Positions 26,083-34,820 of a stretch of DNA of 64,000 nucleotides are shown here, piece by piece. How positions within the stretch are numbered: position 1 is the first letter of the stretch; every line of letters starts with the position of its first letter. Origin of the DNA: Massilia terrae (lineage in GTDB: Bacteria > Pseudomonadota > Gammaproteobacteria > Burkholderiales > Burkholderiaceae_D); contig NZ_JANUGU010000011.1 in NCBI RefSeq assembly GCF_024753145.1, positions 62,001-126,000 on the forward strand. The letters are read 5' to 3'. The translations under genes were made by a program, and so were the position numbers. The notes below the pieces were generated by a model. That model saw nothing but the letters and a program-made list of their open reading frames with translations. It did no database searches and was not told where the DNA came from.

Positions 26083-26995
26083 GCTTGCCTCCGAATCCGA
26101 GAAAAAGTTGTTCCAGCGAGGCGTCCTGCACGGTCAGGTCGAGCACCGCGTCGCCCAGCGCCGCGATGCGCGCCAGCAGCGGCATCTTGTGGCGCGGCGC
26201 GCAGGCGATGCGCACGCTGTCGGCGCGCAGCTCGATGGCGGCATCGTCGCCGGCGGCCAGCGCATTGGCGACATCGGCCGCCGCGCCGGTGCGCACGCGC
26301 AGCGCGATGTGCGCGTGCTCGGTGGCGGCCGCGCGCAGCTCGGCCAGCGTGCCCTGCGCCGCCACGCGCCCGCCGCGCAGGATCACCAGCTGGTCGACGC
26401 GGTCCTGGATGTCGGCCAGGATGTGCGAGGTGATCACCACCGTGGTGCCGCCGGCCTGCAGTTCGCGCAGGATCCGGTAGAAGTCGTGGATGCCTTCGGG
26501 ATCGAGGCCGTTGGTCGGCTCGTCGAGGAACACCAACTCGGGCGCGCCCAGCAGCACCTGGGCGAAGCCGAGGCGCTGGCGCATGCCCTTCGAGTAGCCG
26601 CCGACGCGGCGCCCGGCGGCGTGCGCCAGCCCGACCCGCATCAGCACGTCCATCACCTGCGCGCGCGGCACGCCTTTCAGGTCCGCGAACAGGCCGAGCA
26701 CCTCGCTGCCGGTCAGGTTGTCCCAGGTGGCGAAGGATTCGGGCAGGTAGCCGATGCGGCGGCGCGCCTGGCGAAAGCGCTCGCCGCTGGCGGGCGCGCC
26801 GTCGACCAGCACTTCGCCGCTGTCGGGCCGCGCCAGGCCGAGCATCAGCTTGAACAGGGTGCTCTTGCCGGCGCCGTTGTGACCGATCAGGCCCACCATC
26901 TGGCCGCCGCCGATGGCCAGGCTCACGTCGTCGAGCGCCTGCACGTCGCCGAAGCGGCAGCTCGCCTTGCGTACTTCAATGCGGTAGTCCGCCAT
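26069..26995 (-). CDS. nosF: Nos ABC transporter ATPase
   Basis: This is a 308-residue cytoplasmic ATP-binding subunit. Walker A is GHNGAGKST (38-46), the signature is YSKGMRQR, Walker B is LVFLDEPTNGLDPEG and the H-loop is ITSHI. The C-terminal 80 residues form an additional domain. It powers NosDFY. The start lies inside the nosD 3' end (20-base overlap), which indicates coupling. Confidence 0.95.
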   Translation of the reverse strand: MADYRIEVRKASCRFGDVQALDDVSLAIGGGQMVGLIGHNGAGKSTLFKLMLGLARPDSGEVLVDGAPASGERFRQARRRIGYLPESFATWDNLTGSEVLGLFADLKGVPRAQVMDVLMRVGLAHAAGRRVGGYSKGMRQRLGFAQVLLGAPELVFLDEPTNGLDPEGIHDFYRILRELQAGGTTVVITSHILADIQDRVDQLVILRGGRVAAQGTLAELRAAATEHAHIALRVRTGAAADVANALAAGDDAAIELRADSVRIACAPRHKMPLLARIAALGDAVLDLTVQDASLEQLFLGFGGKHGTH

Positions 26996-28232
26996 TCCAT
27001 TTGCTCCAGTTGCTGTTCCATGGCTTCATGCGCGGGTGCTGCTCGGTCACGCTGGGTGCGCGCAGCACCGGAAACTGGCGCGCGGCGAAGCGCAGCGCCT
27101 GCAGCGCGGGACTGGACAGCATCAGCTTGGCCAGCGGGTACTGCCAGCTGATGCGGTCGACGATGTCGTTGGCCTCGTAGCGCAGGTCGCCGCGGCCGTC
27201 GCCGTCCTGGTCCCAGCCGCGGTAATTGCTCCAGTAGTTGGGCAGCTTGCGGCCCCATTCCACATCCTTCGATGCGACGAATTCGACCTGCTCGCGGTTG
27301 TCGATGAAGTCGTTGCCGTCGACTTCGTTGTTGCTCGATCCGGCGGTCAGCTGCACGCCGTTGCGGTTGCCCACCACGAGGTTGCCGCGGATGGTGTTGA
27401 ACTCGGCGTCGTAGATGAAGAAGCCGCGGTCGTTCCCGGCCACGATGTTGTTCTCGATGAGCGAGTCCTGGATCGTGCGCAGCATGATGCCGTGCTCCTC
27501 GTTGCCCCAGGCGCGGTTGCGGCGCACGGTGAGGTGGCGCACCTCCATCAGCGCCAGGCCGCCGCGGTTGTGCCAGGTCTCGTTGTCTTCCCAGGTGCTG
27601 TCGTTGGTGTTCATGTAATGGGTCCCGTAGCGCACGTCGTGCAGGCGGTTCCCGCGAAACAGCGCGTGGCGCGAGTAGTCGACGTAGATGCCGTCGCGCG
27701 TGAAGCTCACCGTGTTGCCGATCACCCGCGAGTTGACGGTGTTGTAGACCTGGATGCCGTTGCCGCGGTCGGCCGAATACAGGTCGGCGCGGCCGACGAT
27801 GGTGTTGTTTTCGATGAGCGCATCGGCCGACTCCTCCAGCCAGATGCCGAACAGGTTGGCCAGCAGCGCGCAGTTCCTGACCACCGCGCGGTCGGCGTGG
27901 GGCTGGATGTAGATGCCGGCGTTCTGGGCGTCGAGGTCGGTGCCGCTGTCGCGCACCACCAGGCCGCGGATAGTGACATCGCTGGCCTGCACGCGGATCA
28001 CGTCGCCCTTGCCCCCGGCGCTGAGCACCACCTTGCCGGCCCCTTGCAGCGTCAGCGGCTTGTCTATCACCAGGCTCTCGCGGTAGCTGCCGGCGGCCAC
28101 CCGCACGGTGTCGCCCGCGCGCGCGGCGCGCAGCGCGGCCGCGATCGACTGGCCGGCTTCCACGCGCAGCACGGCGGCGCCGGCGCTGCTTGCCAGCGCC
28201 AGAAGCAGTGCGGCCAACAGCGTGCGCTTCAT
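26976..28232 (-). CDS. nosD: Periplasmic copper-processing protein NosD
   Basis: This 418-residue protein has a signal peptide (about 1-19, ...ASSAGA-AV). A right-handed beta-helix of CASH/PbH1 repeats follows (for example RNCALLANLFGIWLEESADA, NTIVGRADLY, NDRGFFIYDAEFNTIRGN, NRNGVQLTAGSSNNEVDGN). It works with NosF and NosY in CuZ maturation. The ATG overlaps the nosR stop as ATGA. Length agrees with known NosD proteins. Confidence 0.95.
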   Translation of the reverse strand: MKRTLLAALLLALASSAGAAVLRVEAGQSIAAALRAARAGDTVRVAAGSYRESLVIDKPLTLQGAGKVVLSAGGKGDVIRVQASDVTIRGLVVRDSGTDLDAQNAGIYIQPHADRAVVRNCALLANLFGIWLEESADALIENNTIVGRADLYSADRGNGIQVYNTVNSRVIGNTVSFTRDGIYVDYSRHALFRGNRLHDVRYGTHYMNTNDSTWEDNETWHNRGGLALMEVRHLTVRRNRAWGNEEHGIMLRTIQDSLIENNIVAGNDRGFFIYDAEFNTIRGNLVVGNRNGVQLTAGSSNNEVDGNDFIDNREQVEFVASKDVEWGRKLPNYWSNYRGWDQDGDGRGDLRYEANDIVDRISWQYPLAKLMLSSPALQALRFAARQFPVLRAPSVTEQHPRMKPWNSNWSKWNGGLPH

Positions 28233-30391
28233 TTGTCGCCTCGCTCGCGCACCAGCGTGATCGGGATGAAGTAGCCGTGCTTGTCGATCGGCGTCAGCGG
28301 CTGGCCGGCCTTCTCGCGCGCCTTGCGTTCCCTGGTGAGCGGCGGGCAGGCGTGGTCGTCGTAGTACATCACCATGCAGTCCAGGCACAGCAGGCATTCG
28401 CGCTGGTCGATGCGGCCCTGCGCATCGATGGCCTGCGAGCCGCAGCCGGCGGCGCAGGCGTGGCAGCTGGTGCATTCCTGCTTGCGCTTCAGGCCCGACA
28501 GGCGGAAGGTGGACGGCACCGCCAGCGCCGCGCCCAACGGGCATAGATATTTGCAGTAGGGCCGCTCGGACAGGATCGCGATGCCGAGGATGGCCGCGAC
28601 GAACAGCGTGTAGGGCCAGGGCCGGTTCCACGGGCCGACCAGGAAGGTGGTCTTGAACGGTTCGATCTCGGCCAGCGTTTCGGCCGCTTCCATCGACCAC
28701 AACGATACCGCCAGCAGCACGGCGAAAGCGATGTACTTCACCCACTTCAGCTTGTCGTGCACGCGCTTGGGCAGGAGGCGCTGGTATCTTCCCAGGCCGA
28801 TCACCTGGCCGAGCCGGTATGCCAAATGCTGCAGTGAACCCATCGGGCACAGCCATCCGCAAAACAGGCCGCGTCCCCACAGCAGCACGGTGACGGCCAG
28901 GAAGATCCAGAACAGGAAGATGAACGGGTCCGACAGGAACAGTTCCCACTTCCACTGGTGGATCATGGAATGGAACCAGGTCAGGACCTGGGTCACGCTG
29001 GGCTGGGCCTTGAGCATCCAGCCGAACCAGACCACGCTCACGATCCACAACAGGTGCCGCGGCACCGAAATCCATGGCTTGTGCTTGCGGTTCGACGCGC
29101 GTACCAGCTTGTCGCGTCGCGCGTACAGCACGCCGGTGGCGGCCAGCAGCAGCACGAACACGGCGATCGCGCCGGCGCGCGCGCGCCAGGCCTTGCGCCA
29201 CGCGGGCTCCGGGCGCTCGACGCGCGGCCGGCCCCCATCGAGGTAGCGCGCCGCCACCCAGTATTCCTCGTCGAAGTGGGCGAACACCTTGGCGCCGGTC
29301 TGCTTGTCGCTGCGGTTCGCCAAAAAGCTCAGCTGCCATGGCCAGGCCGGGTTGAACCCGCCGGAGCGGACGATGAAGATGCCCGACTCGCGGTAGGCCG
29401 GCGCGCCGGCCGCGGCGACGCCGTACAGGTTCTGGTAGTCGGTGTCGCGGAAGGTGAAGCTGGCGCTGTCCTGGCGCACCTGGATGCGGTCGTAGATCCC
29501 GCCGCGCACGAAGCCGGAGCCCTTGAACGAGACCTGGCCGTTGGCGACGACGAACAGCGCGTGCTCGTCGGGCTTCAGGTCGCGCATCAGGCGCCGGTAG
29601 CCCGGCTCGCCCAGCACCGAGATGCCGATGCTGGGCACATTGAGGTAACCGAAGTACAGGTCCATGTAGGGACCCTTGGCCGGATCGGCGCCGACGTCGG
29701 CGGCCGGCACCAGCAGGTGGCCGATGCTGCCTTCCTTCTCCAGCGCGGCCCACGACAGCTGTTCGGTGAGCGGCGTGAAGTGGGCCTTGGGCCGCTCCTT
29801 GCGATTGAAGATGCCGACCTGGCTGCCGATGATGTACGCGCTCTGCGCGATCACCTGGTTCTCGGCGATCGCGGTGACGGTGGCGCCGCTGATGCCGTCG
29901 AAGCCGAGCGTGCCGTCGTCGCGGCCGGCGCCGATCTCCATGCGGGCGTCGCCGCGCTTGCCGTGGTACTGCTCGACGAAGCGGGTCAGCACCGACTCGG
30001 GCAGGCCGGCCAGCAGGATCGGTTCCGAGTGCTTGAGGATGCGCACGCCGGTGATGATGCCGCCCGTGTCCATGCCGATCAGGGTGACCACCGGCTTGCC
30101 GGAATAGGCCGGGATGTCGACCACGTCGGTCGACAGGAACACGTAGCCCACCACATGGCGCGCGGCGTCATAGCCCTCGACGTAGAAGGGCGCGCCCCTG
30201 CGCTGCGAGAAGGCCACGGCGGAAGGAAGCACGTCGCGGCAGGGAGCCGCGGCGCACAGGTTGGGGCCGCTCACGACTTGCGGCGGCAGCTCGGTGCTGT
30301 ACAGCGATGCGCGGGCCAGGCCCGGCAGCAGCAGGCACAGCGCGAACCACATGGCCTGCGCCATGCGGCCCGCGATGAGGCGATTGAACAT
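28229..30391 (-). CDS. nosR: NosR, membrane flavo-iron-sulfur protein for N2O reduction
   Basis: This 720-residue protein has a signal peptide, then a periplasmic FMN-binding domain with DGISGATVTA, where Thr171 is the expected covalent FMN site. About six membrane helices follow, with two CP motifs (FCGWLCPMGS and YCKYLCPLGA). A cytoplasmic ferredoxin-like domain has CTSCHACAAGC and ECLLCLDC, which would hold 4Fe-4S clusters. NosR delivers electrons from the quinol pool to NosZ and is needed for its activity in clade I systems. It starts 12 bases after nosZ; in many organisms nosR instead comes first. Confidence 0.96.
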   Translation of the reverse strand: MFNRLIAGRMAQAMWFALCLLLPGLARASLYSTELPPQVVSGPNLCAAAPCRDVLPSAVAFSQRRGAPFYVEGYDAARHVVGYVFLSTDVVDIPAYSGKPVVTLIGMDTGGIITGVRILKHSEPILLAGLPESVLTRFVEQYHGKRGDARMEIGAGRDDGTLGFDGISGATVTAIAENQVIAQSAYIIGSQVGIFNRKERPKAHFTPLTEQLSWAALEKEGSIGHLLVPAADVGADPAKGPYMDLYFGYLNVPSIGISVLGEPGYRRLMRDLKPDEHALFVVANGQVSFKGSGFVRGGIYDRIQVRQDSASFTFRDTDYQNLYGVAAAGAPAYRESGIFIVRSGGFNPAWPWQLSFLANRSDKQTGAKVFAHFDEEYWVAARYLDGGRPRVERPEPAWRKAWRARAGAIAVFVLLLAATGVLYARRDKLVRASNRKHKPWISVPRHLLWIVSVVWFGWMLKAQPSVTQVLTWFHSMIHQWKWELFLSDPFIFLFWIFLAVTVLLWGRGLFCGWLCPMGSLQHLAYRLGQVIGLGRYQRLLPKRVHDKLKWVKYIAFAVLLAVSLWSMEAAETLAEIEPFKTTFLVGPWNRPWPYTLFVAAILGIAILSERPYCKYLCPLGAALAVPSTFRLSGLKRKQECTSCHACAAGCGSQAIDAQGRIDQRECLLCLDCMVMYYDDHACPPLTRERKAREKAGQPLTPIDKHGYFIPITLVRERGDK

Positions 30392-30403
30392 TGCCAGTCC
30401 CGC

Positions 30404-32332
30404 TTATGCCTCCACCAGGAAGCGGCTGCGCATTTCCAGGTGCAGCGCGTGGCAGAAGTGGGTGCAGTAGATCCAGGACAGGCCCGGCTTGTCGGCCTTG
30501 AAGGTCACTGACTTGGTCTCCTGCGGGTTGACGATGAAGTTGATGTTGTAGCGCGGGATCGCGAAGCCGTGGGTCAGGTCTTCCACCTTGTCGTGGTTGG
30601 TCAGGGTGATGGTGACCTCGTCGCCCTTCTTCACCTTAATCACCGGCATCGAGAATTGCGGCGCCTGCGACATCAGGCGCACGTGCACCTTGTTGCCCTT
30701 GCGTTCGACGCCCGCGTTCTCGGCAGTGACCTTGTTCGGGAAGTCGTCCAGGTTGTAGATCTGGCGCGTCTTCACGATGTCGCGGCGCACGATGATGGCG
30801 TCGTGCGGTTCCGGATAGGCCGTGTGGTCGGACACGATGCGCATCTTGTCGCCCGAGATGTCGATCAGCTGTTCGGTCTCGCAGTGCAGCGGGCCGACCG
30901 GCAGGAAGCGGTCCTTCGAGAACTTGTTCCCCGAGTTGAAGTACTTGCCGTCGGCTTCTTTGGTTTCGCCCATCGAGATGTAGCCGTGGCCCGGCTGGTA
31001 GTGCACGTCGACGCGGTCGCGCACCGGCTTGACCGCCTTGTCGCCCTTGTACTGCTTGATGGCGTCGTCGATATTCCACTTGACGATCTGGCTGTCGAGG
31101 AACAGGGTGGTGAAGGCATTGCCCTTGCCGTCGAAGGCGGTGTGCAGCGGGCCCAGGCCGATTTCCGGCTCGGCCACCACGGCATCGCGCTCGGTCTTGA
31201 GCTCGCCGTTGAACCACTTGGTGACCAGCGCCAGGTCAATCACGGTGGCGGTCGGCGACAGCTTGCCGGAGCAGACGAAGTACTTGCCGTCCGGGCTGGC
31301 ATTGACGCCGTGCGGGTTCTTGCCGACCGGGACGTAGCAGGTGAGGGCGGTCTTCGGATCGCCGTTGGACACCTTGCGGCCGTCGACCACCGGCACCTTG
31401 GAGCTGCCGATGGTGGCGAACTTGCCGGCCTTGACGGCGGCTTCGATGCGGGCCACGTTGAAGAACACGCAGGCATCGCGCTCGGCCGCCATCATGCCGG
31501 CCTGGTCGGCCGCGTTCTCGGTGTTGTACTGGTTGGAGGCGGCCAGGGCGCCGTCGTACGAGGTGGCCACCAAGTCCATATTGCCGTCCACGCGGCACTG
31601 CCAGCGCACTGCCATCGTCTCGGCGTCGAGGCAGCTGAACAGCGCATACCATTTCGACGGATCGTCGAGGTCGCGGCCGTCGTTCGGCTGCGGCAGGTGG
31701 AATTCGGAGCCGCAGAACACGCGGGTGGTGTGGTTGATCTTCTTGTCGAGCGGGTCGCACTTGTCCGGGAACAGGCCGTGCATGCCCATCACATTGGGCA
31801 CTTCGGTGATCTTGTCGGTCTCCATGGTGTCCATGCGGATGCGGGCCATGCGCGAGTTGATCTTGTCGTTGACCCACAGGTATTTGCCGTCGTAGGTGCC
31901 GTCGGTGTAGCTGCCGTGCACGTGGTGGGTGTCGCCGGTCATGAATTTCAAGGAACCGTCCGGGTGAGTGCCGAGGATCGCTTTCGATTCGTTGGTGATG
32001 CCCCAGCCGACCATCGGGTCGACGTTGAACACGGGGATGCGGCGCAGGGTGCGGCCGGACGGGATGCCGATGATGCGGGCCTCGCCGGAGTGGCCGCCGC
32101 TGGAGAACAGGTAGTAATCGTCGAGCTGGCCGGGCGCCACTTCGTGGAAGGCGCCGCCGGTGTTGGCGGCGGTGGCCGGGGTGGCGGCGGCCTTGGCCGG
32201 GGCTTCGCCTTCCTTGCAGCCGCTCAGGGCGGCCACGCCGGCGCCCGCCAGGCCCAGCATGGCGCCCCGGCCGAGGAAGCGGCGGCGGCTGTCTTGCGGG
32301 GTGTCGTTGTTTTCTTTGGTGTCGCGAGCCAT
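30404..32332 (-). CDS. nosZ: Nitrous-oxide reductase, Tat-exported (clade I)
   Basis: This 642-residue periplasmic enzyme reduces N2O to N2. A twin-arginine signal (SRRRFLG at 15-21) precedes a hydrophobic stretch ending in LSGC (36-39), which also fits a lipobox. CuZ ligands begin with DTHHVHGS (His136, His137, His139). The C-terminal cupredoxin domain has LTHGF and the CuA motif YCTHFCHALHLEM (Cys623, Cys627, His631, Met634). ATG 32332 is chosen for GGAGA upstream. It is first in nosZ-R-D-F-Y-X, behind an FNR-like box. Tat export together with nosR and nosX places it with clade I. Confidence 0.97.
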   Translation of the reverse strand: MARDTKENNDTPQDSRRRFLGRGAMLGLAGAGVAALSGCKEGEAPAKAAATPATAANTGGAFHEVAPGQLDDYYLFSSGGHSGEARIIGIPSGRTLRRIPVFNVDPMVGWGITNESKAILGTHPDGSLKFMTGDTHHVHGSYTDGTYDGKYLWVNDKINSRMARIRMDTMETDKITEVPNVMGMHGLFPDKCDPLDKKINHTTRVFCGSEFHLPQPNDGRDLDDPSKWYALFSCLDAETMAVRWQCRVDGNMDLVATSYDGALAASNQYNTENAADQAGMMAAERDACVFFNVARIEAAVKAGKFATIGSSKVPVVDGRKVSNGDPKTALTCYVPVGKNPHGVNASPDGKYFVCSGKLSPTATVIDLALVTKWFNGELKTERDAVVAEPEIGLGPLHTAFDGKGNAFTTLFLDSQIVKWNIDDAIKQYKGDKAVKPVRDRVDVHYQPGHGYISMGETKEADGKYFNSGNKFSKDRFLPVGPLHCETEQLIDISGDKMRIVSDHTAYPEPHDAIIVRRDIVKTRQIYNLDDFPNKVTAENAGVERKGNKVHVRLMSQAPQFSMPVIKVKKGDEVTITLTNHDKVEDLTHGFAIPRYNINFIVNPQETKSVTFKADKPGLSWIYCTHFCHALHLEMRSRFLVEA

Positions 32333-32442
32333 CGAGATCTCTCCATTAAGAAGTGCGTTTGTGCAGGTGCACATTTTTCTCGATGTATGCCAAATGGAAA
32401 CATGACCGGAGTTATGCTTTTTCGGGGAAAAAGTTGGGGCGG

Positions 32443-32456
32443 TTGACGTGCATCAA
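32443..32456 (-). promoter_or_regulatory. FNR/Dnr-type box upstream of nosZ
   Basis: The sequence TTGACGTGCATCAA matches the TTGAY-N4-RTCAA consensus of the FNR/Dnr/Nnr family. It is centred about 117 bases upstream of the nosZ ATG. An AT-rich stretch with GCATAA lies about 33-38 bases downstream of its centre on the minus strand, close to the spacing of a class II activated promoter. This would give induction by low oxygen or NO. Confidence 0.65.
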
Positions 32457-32486
32457 GCGCGGCTCAAAAACGTCTAAAAACGCAAT

Positions 32487-32521
32487 AAAAAAAGCCACGC
32501 GGCCTGGCGGGGGCGCGTGGC
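32487..32521 (-). terminator. Terminator of the S46 peptidase gene
   Basis: Arms GCCACGCG and CGCGTGGC are followed on the minus strand by seven T, 20 bases past the stop codon. It insulates the nos promoter from upstream transcription. Confidence 0.85.
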
Positions 32522-32541
32522 TTGCGGGGAAGGGCGAAGTG

Positions 32542-34704
32542 TTACTCGACCTTCATTTCCTTGAGCAGGTTGTCGGCATGGTCGACCTGTTTCATATTCC
32601 ACAGGATGTAGCGGATGTCGACCTGGATGTCGCGCGTCATCGCCTTGTTGAAGTCCCAGTCGGAGATGATCGAGTCCAGCGTGCCGTCGAAGGCCAGGCC
32701 GATCAGCTCGCCCTTGGCGTTCAGCGCGGCCGAACCGGAGTTGCCGCCGGTGATGTCCAGCGTGGCCAGGTAGTTGACCGGCACCGTCTTCAGCTTCGGA
32801 TCCACGTACTTGCCGAACTGCTTGGCGCGGATCGCGGCCAGCTGGTTCTGCGGCGCGTTGAACTCGCCTTCGCCGGTGGCTTTCGCCAGCACGCCGTTGA
32901 CGGTGGTGAACGCGGTCCAGCCGGTGGTGCCGTCGGCGCCGCGCTCACGGCCGGCGATCTTGCCGAAGGTGACGCGCAGGGTGCTGTTGGCGTCCGGGTA
33001 AACGGCCTGGCCCTTGCTGTTCATGTAGGCGATCTTGGCCTTCATGTAGGTGGCGTAGGCTTGCTGGATCTTGCCGGACAGTTCCTCGTCGGCGTGCTCT
33101 TCCTTCATGGCCGGCTCGTACATCGCGACCGCGGCCTTGATGAAGCTGTCGTCGCTGGCCTTGAATTCGGCCGGCGTTTTCTTCATCCATGCCAGGCGCT
33201 CGTTCTTGTCGGCCAGCCTGGAACCGGCGTACAGCTTGTCCAGCTGCGCCTTCAGGTCGGCTTCGCTCATGCCGCTGTGCAGGCCGAGCGCCGCGTTGAT
33301 CGAGGCGTTCTGCGTGTCCTGCGGCTGGGCCAGGTATTGCTTGAGGAAGTGCAGCACCAGCGCCTTGTCGACCTTCTCGTCGTAGGTGCGGTCCTGGCCG
33401 GCGATGGCGGCGGTCAGGCGCGGCAGGTCGCGGTCCTGGGTGCCGCTCTTGCGCTCGGCGTCCGGCTTGGTGCGCTCGTTGGCCAGGCGGTACAGGGTGC
33501 GCGCGGTGCCGAGGAAGCGCGGCGAGGCGTAGCCGAGGAAGAAGTTGTCCTGCACCTGCTTGTCACGCTGGGCGATCAGCTTCTCGACGTCGTCCATGCC
33601 CTGGCCGAACTCGGCCTTGCGCGCCGGGCTGGCGTTGACCCAGGCCTTCAGCGCGTTGAACTCGGCCGTCTTGCGCGCCAGGATGTCGCTGCCCTGGTAG
33701 CTCTCGATCATGCCCTTGCGGTTCTTGTAGTAGTTGTTGACGCCGGCGATCTGGCCGGCGTACTTCAGGCGCGCCGCCTTGTCGTCCTTGGTCTGCTCGT
33801 CGATGATGGCCAGGACCTCGCCCGATGCCTTCACGAAGGCCGGGTAGTTCCAGTCGAAGGTCCAGGCCACTTCCGACGGCAGGCGGTGACGGTTGGTGCG
33901 GCCCGGGTAGCCCACCACCATGATGAAGTCGCCTTCCTTCACGCCTTGCTGGGCGATCGAAAGAATGTGTTTCGGCACGTAGGGCACGTTGTCCTTGGCG
34001 TAGTCGGCGGCTTTGCCGTCCTTGCTCACGTAGGCGCGGTAGAAACCGTAGTCGCCGGTGTGGCGCGGCCACATCCAGTTGTCGGTGTCGCCGCCGAATT
34101 TGCCGGTGCCGGACGGCGGCGCGTGCACCAGGCGCACGTCGCGGATTTCCAGCTGCTTGATCAGGTAGAACTCCAGGCCGCCGTAGTAGCTGGCCACGGT
34201 GCAGCGGTGGCCGGGGTCTTGTTCGCAGGCCGCGACCATCTGCTTCTCGTTCTTCTCGATGGCGTCGATGCGGGCCTTGCCGGCCAGCTTATTGGTGGCC
34301 GGGTCGATGATCTTGTCGGAGACCTTGCTCACTTCCTCGGTGACGAACACGCGGCTGCCCGGCGCGGCCGGCAGTTCCTCGGCCATGGTCCTGGCCAGGA
34401 AACCGTTGGCCAGCAGGTCGTTCTGCGGGGTCGAGTTGACCGCCACGCTGTTGTACACGCAGTGGTGGTTGGTGATGATCAGCCCTTCCGGCGACACGAA
34501 GGACGCCGAGCAGCCGCCCAGGCTGACCACCGCGCCCATCGGGAACTCGGTCAGCTTGGTGAGGGTGTTGGGGTCGAGCTTGAGGCCGTCGGCTTTCAGT
34601 TGCTTGGCTACTTGTGGCAGCTGCTGCGGCATCCACATGCCTTCGTCCGCCTGTGCGGCGCCGAAGCTGGTCAGGATGGCGAGCGAGAGAAGGGTCTTTT
34701 TCAT
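32542..34704 (-). CDS. S46-family dipeptidyl-peptidase (DPP7/DPP11 type)
   Basis: This 720-residue protein has a signal peptide (about 1-19, ...GAAQA-DEGMWM) and is expected in the periplasm. The trypsin-like S46 fold shows FVSPEGLIITNHHC with the catalytic His, an Asp in the CDxDNWMWPRHTGD-like block (GGDTDNWMWPRHTGDYGFYRAY) and the catalytic Ser in TGGNSGSAALNAKGELIGL. These enzymes remove N-terminal dipeptides; DPP7 prefers hydrophobic and DPP11 acidic P1 residues, and specificity is not assigned here. It is likely involved in peptide nutrition. It has its own promoter and terminator. Confidence 0.95.
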   Translation of the reverse strand: MKKTLLSLAILTSFGAAQADEGMWMPQQLPQVAKQLKADGLKLDPNTLTKLTEFPMGAVVSLGGCSASFVSPEGLIITNHHCVYNSVAVNSTPQNDLLANGFLARTMAEELPAAPGSRVFVTEEVSKVSDKIIDPATNKLAGKARIDAIEKNEKQMVAACEQDPGHRCTVASYYGGLEFYLIKQLEIRDVRLVHAPPSGTGKFGGDTDNWMWPRHTGDYGFYRAYVSKDGKAADYAKDNVPYVPKHILSIAQQGVKEGDFIMVVGYPGRTNRHRLPSEVAWTFDWNYPAFVKASGEVLAIIDEQTKDDKAARLKYAGQIAGVNNYYKNRKGMIESYQGSDILARKTAEFNALKAWVNASPARKAEFGQGMDDVEKLIAQRDKQVQDNFFLGYASPRFLGTARTLYRLANERTKPDAERKSGTQDRDLPRLTAAIAGQDRTYDEKVDKALVLHFLKQYLAQPQDTQNASINAALGLHSGMSEADLKAQLDKLYAGSRLADKNERLAWMKKTPAEFKASDDSFIKAAVAMYEPAMKEEHADEELSGKIQQAYATYMKAKIAYMNSKGQAVYPDANSTLRVTFGKIAGRERGADGTTGWTAFTTVNGVLAKATGEGEFNAPQNQLAAIRAKQFGKYVDPKLKTVPVNYLATLDITGGNSGSAALNAKGELIGLAFDGTLDSIISDWDFNKAMTRDIQVDIRYILWNMKQVDHADNLLKEMKVE

Positions 34705-34732
34705 CGCGTCTCTTTGTGGTGAGGGGTTGTCA

Positions 34733-34754
34733 ACCCGCCGTCTGTCGGGCGGGT
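34733..34754 (-). other. Hairpin in the S46 peptidase leader
   Basis: Arms ACCCGCC and GGCGGGT flank an 8-base loop in the 5' untranslated region, between the promoter and the ribosome site. Confidence 0.4.
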
Positions 34755-34761
34755 GTCCACC

Positions 34762-34790
34762 AGTATGAAAAACGAGATGCATATAGTCAA
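34762..34790 (-). promoter_or_regulatory. Sigma-70 promoter of the S46 peptidase
   Basis: On the minus strand TTGACT (34785-34790) and CATACT (34762-34767) are 17 bases apart. This gives a leader of roughly 50 bases that contains a hairpin. Confidence 0.55.
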
Positions 34791-34820
34791 CCCATATCTG
34801 CATGCCCGCCACGAGCGGCC

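Noticed and set aside
28958..30511. 517-codon plus-strand frame across nosR
   Set aside because: Antisense to nosR with its clear FMN and Fe-S motifs; the translation shows no motif of its own.
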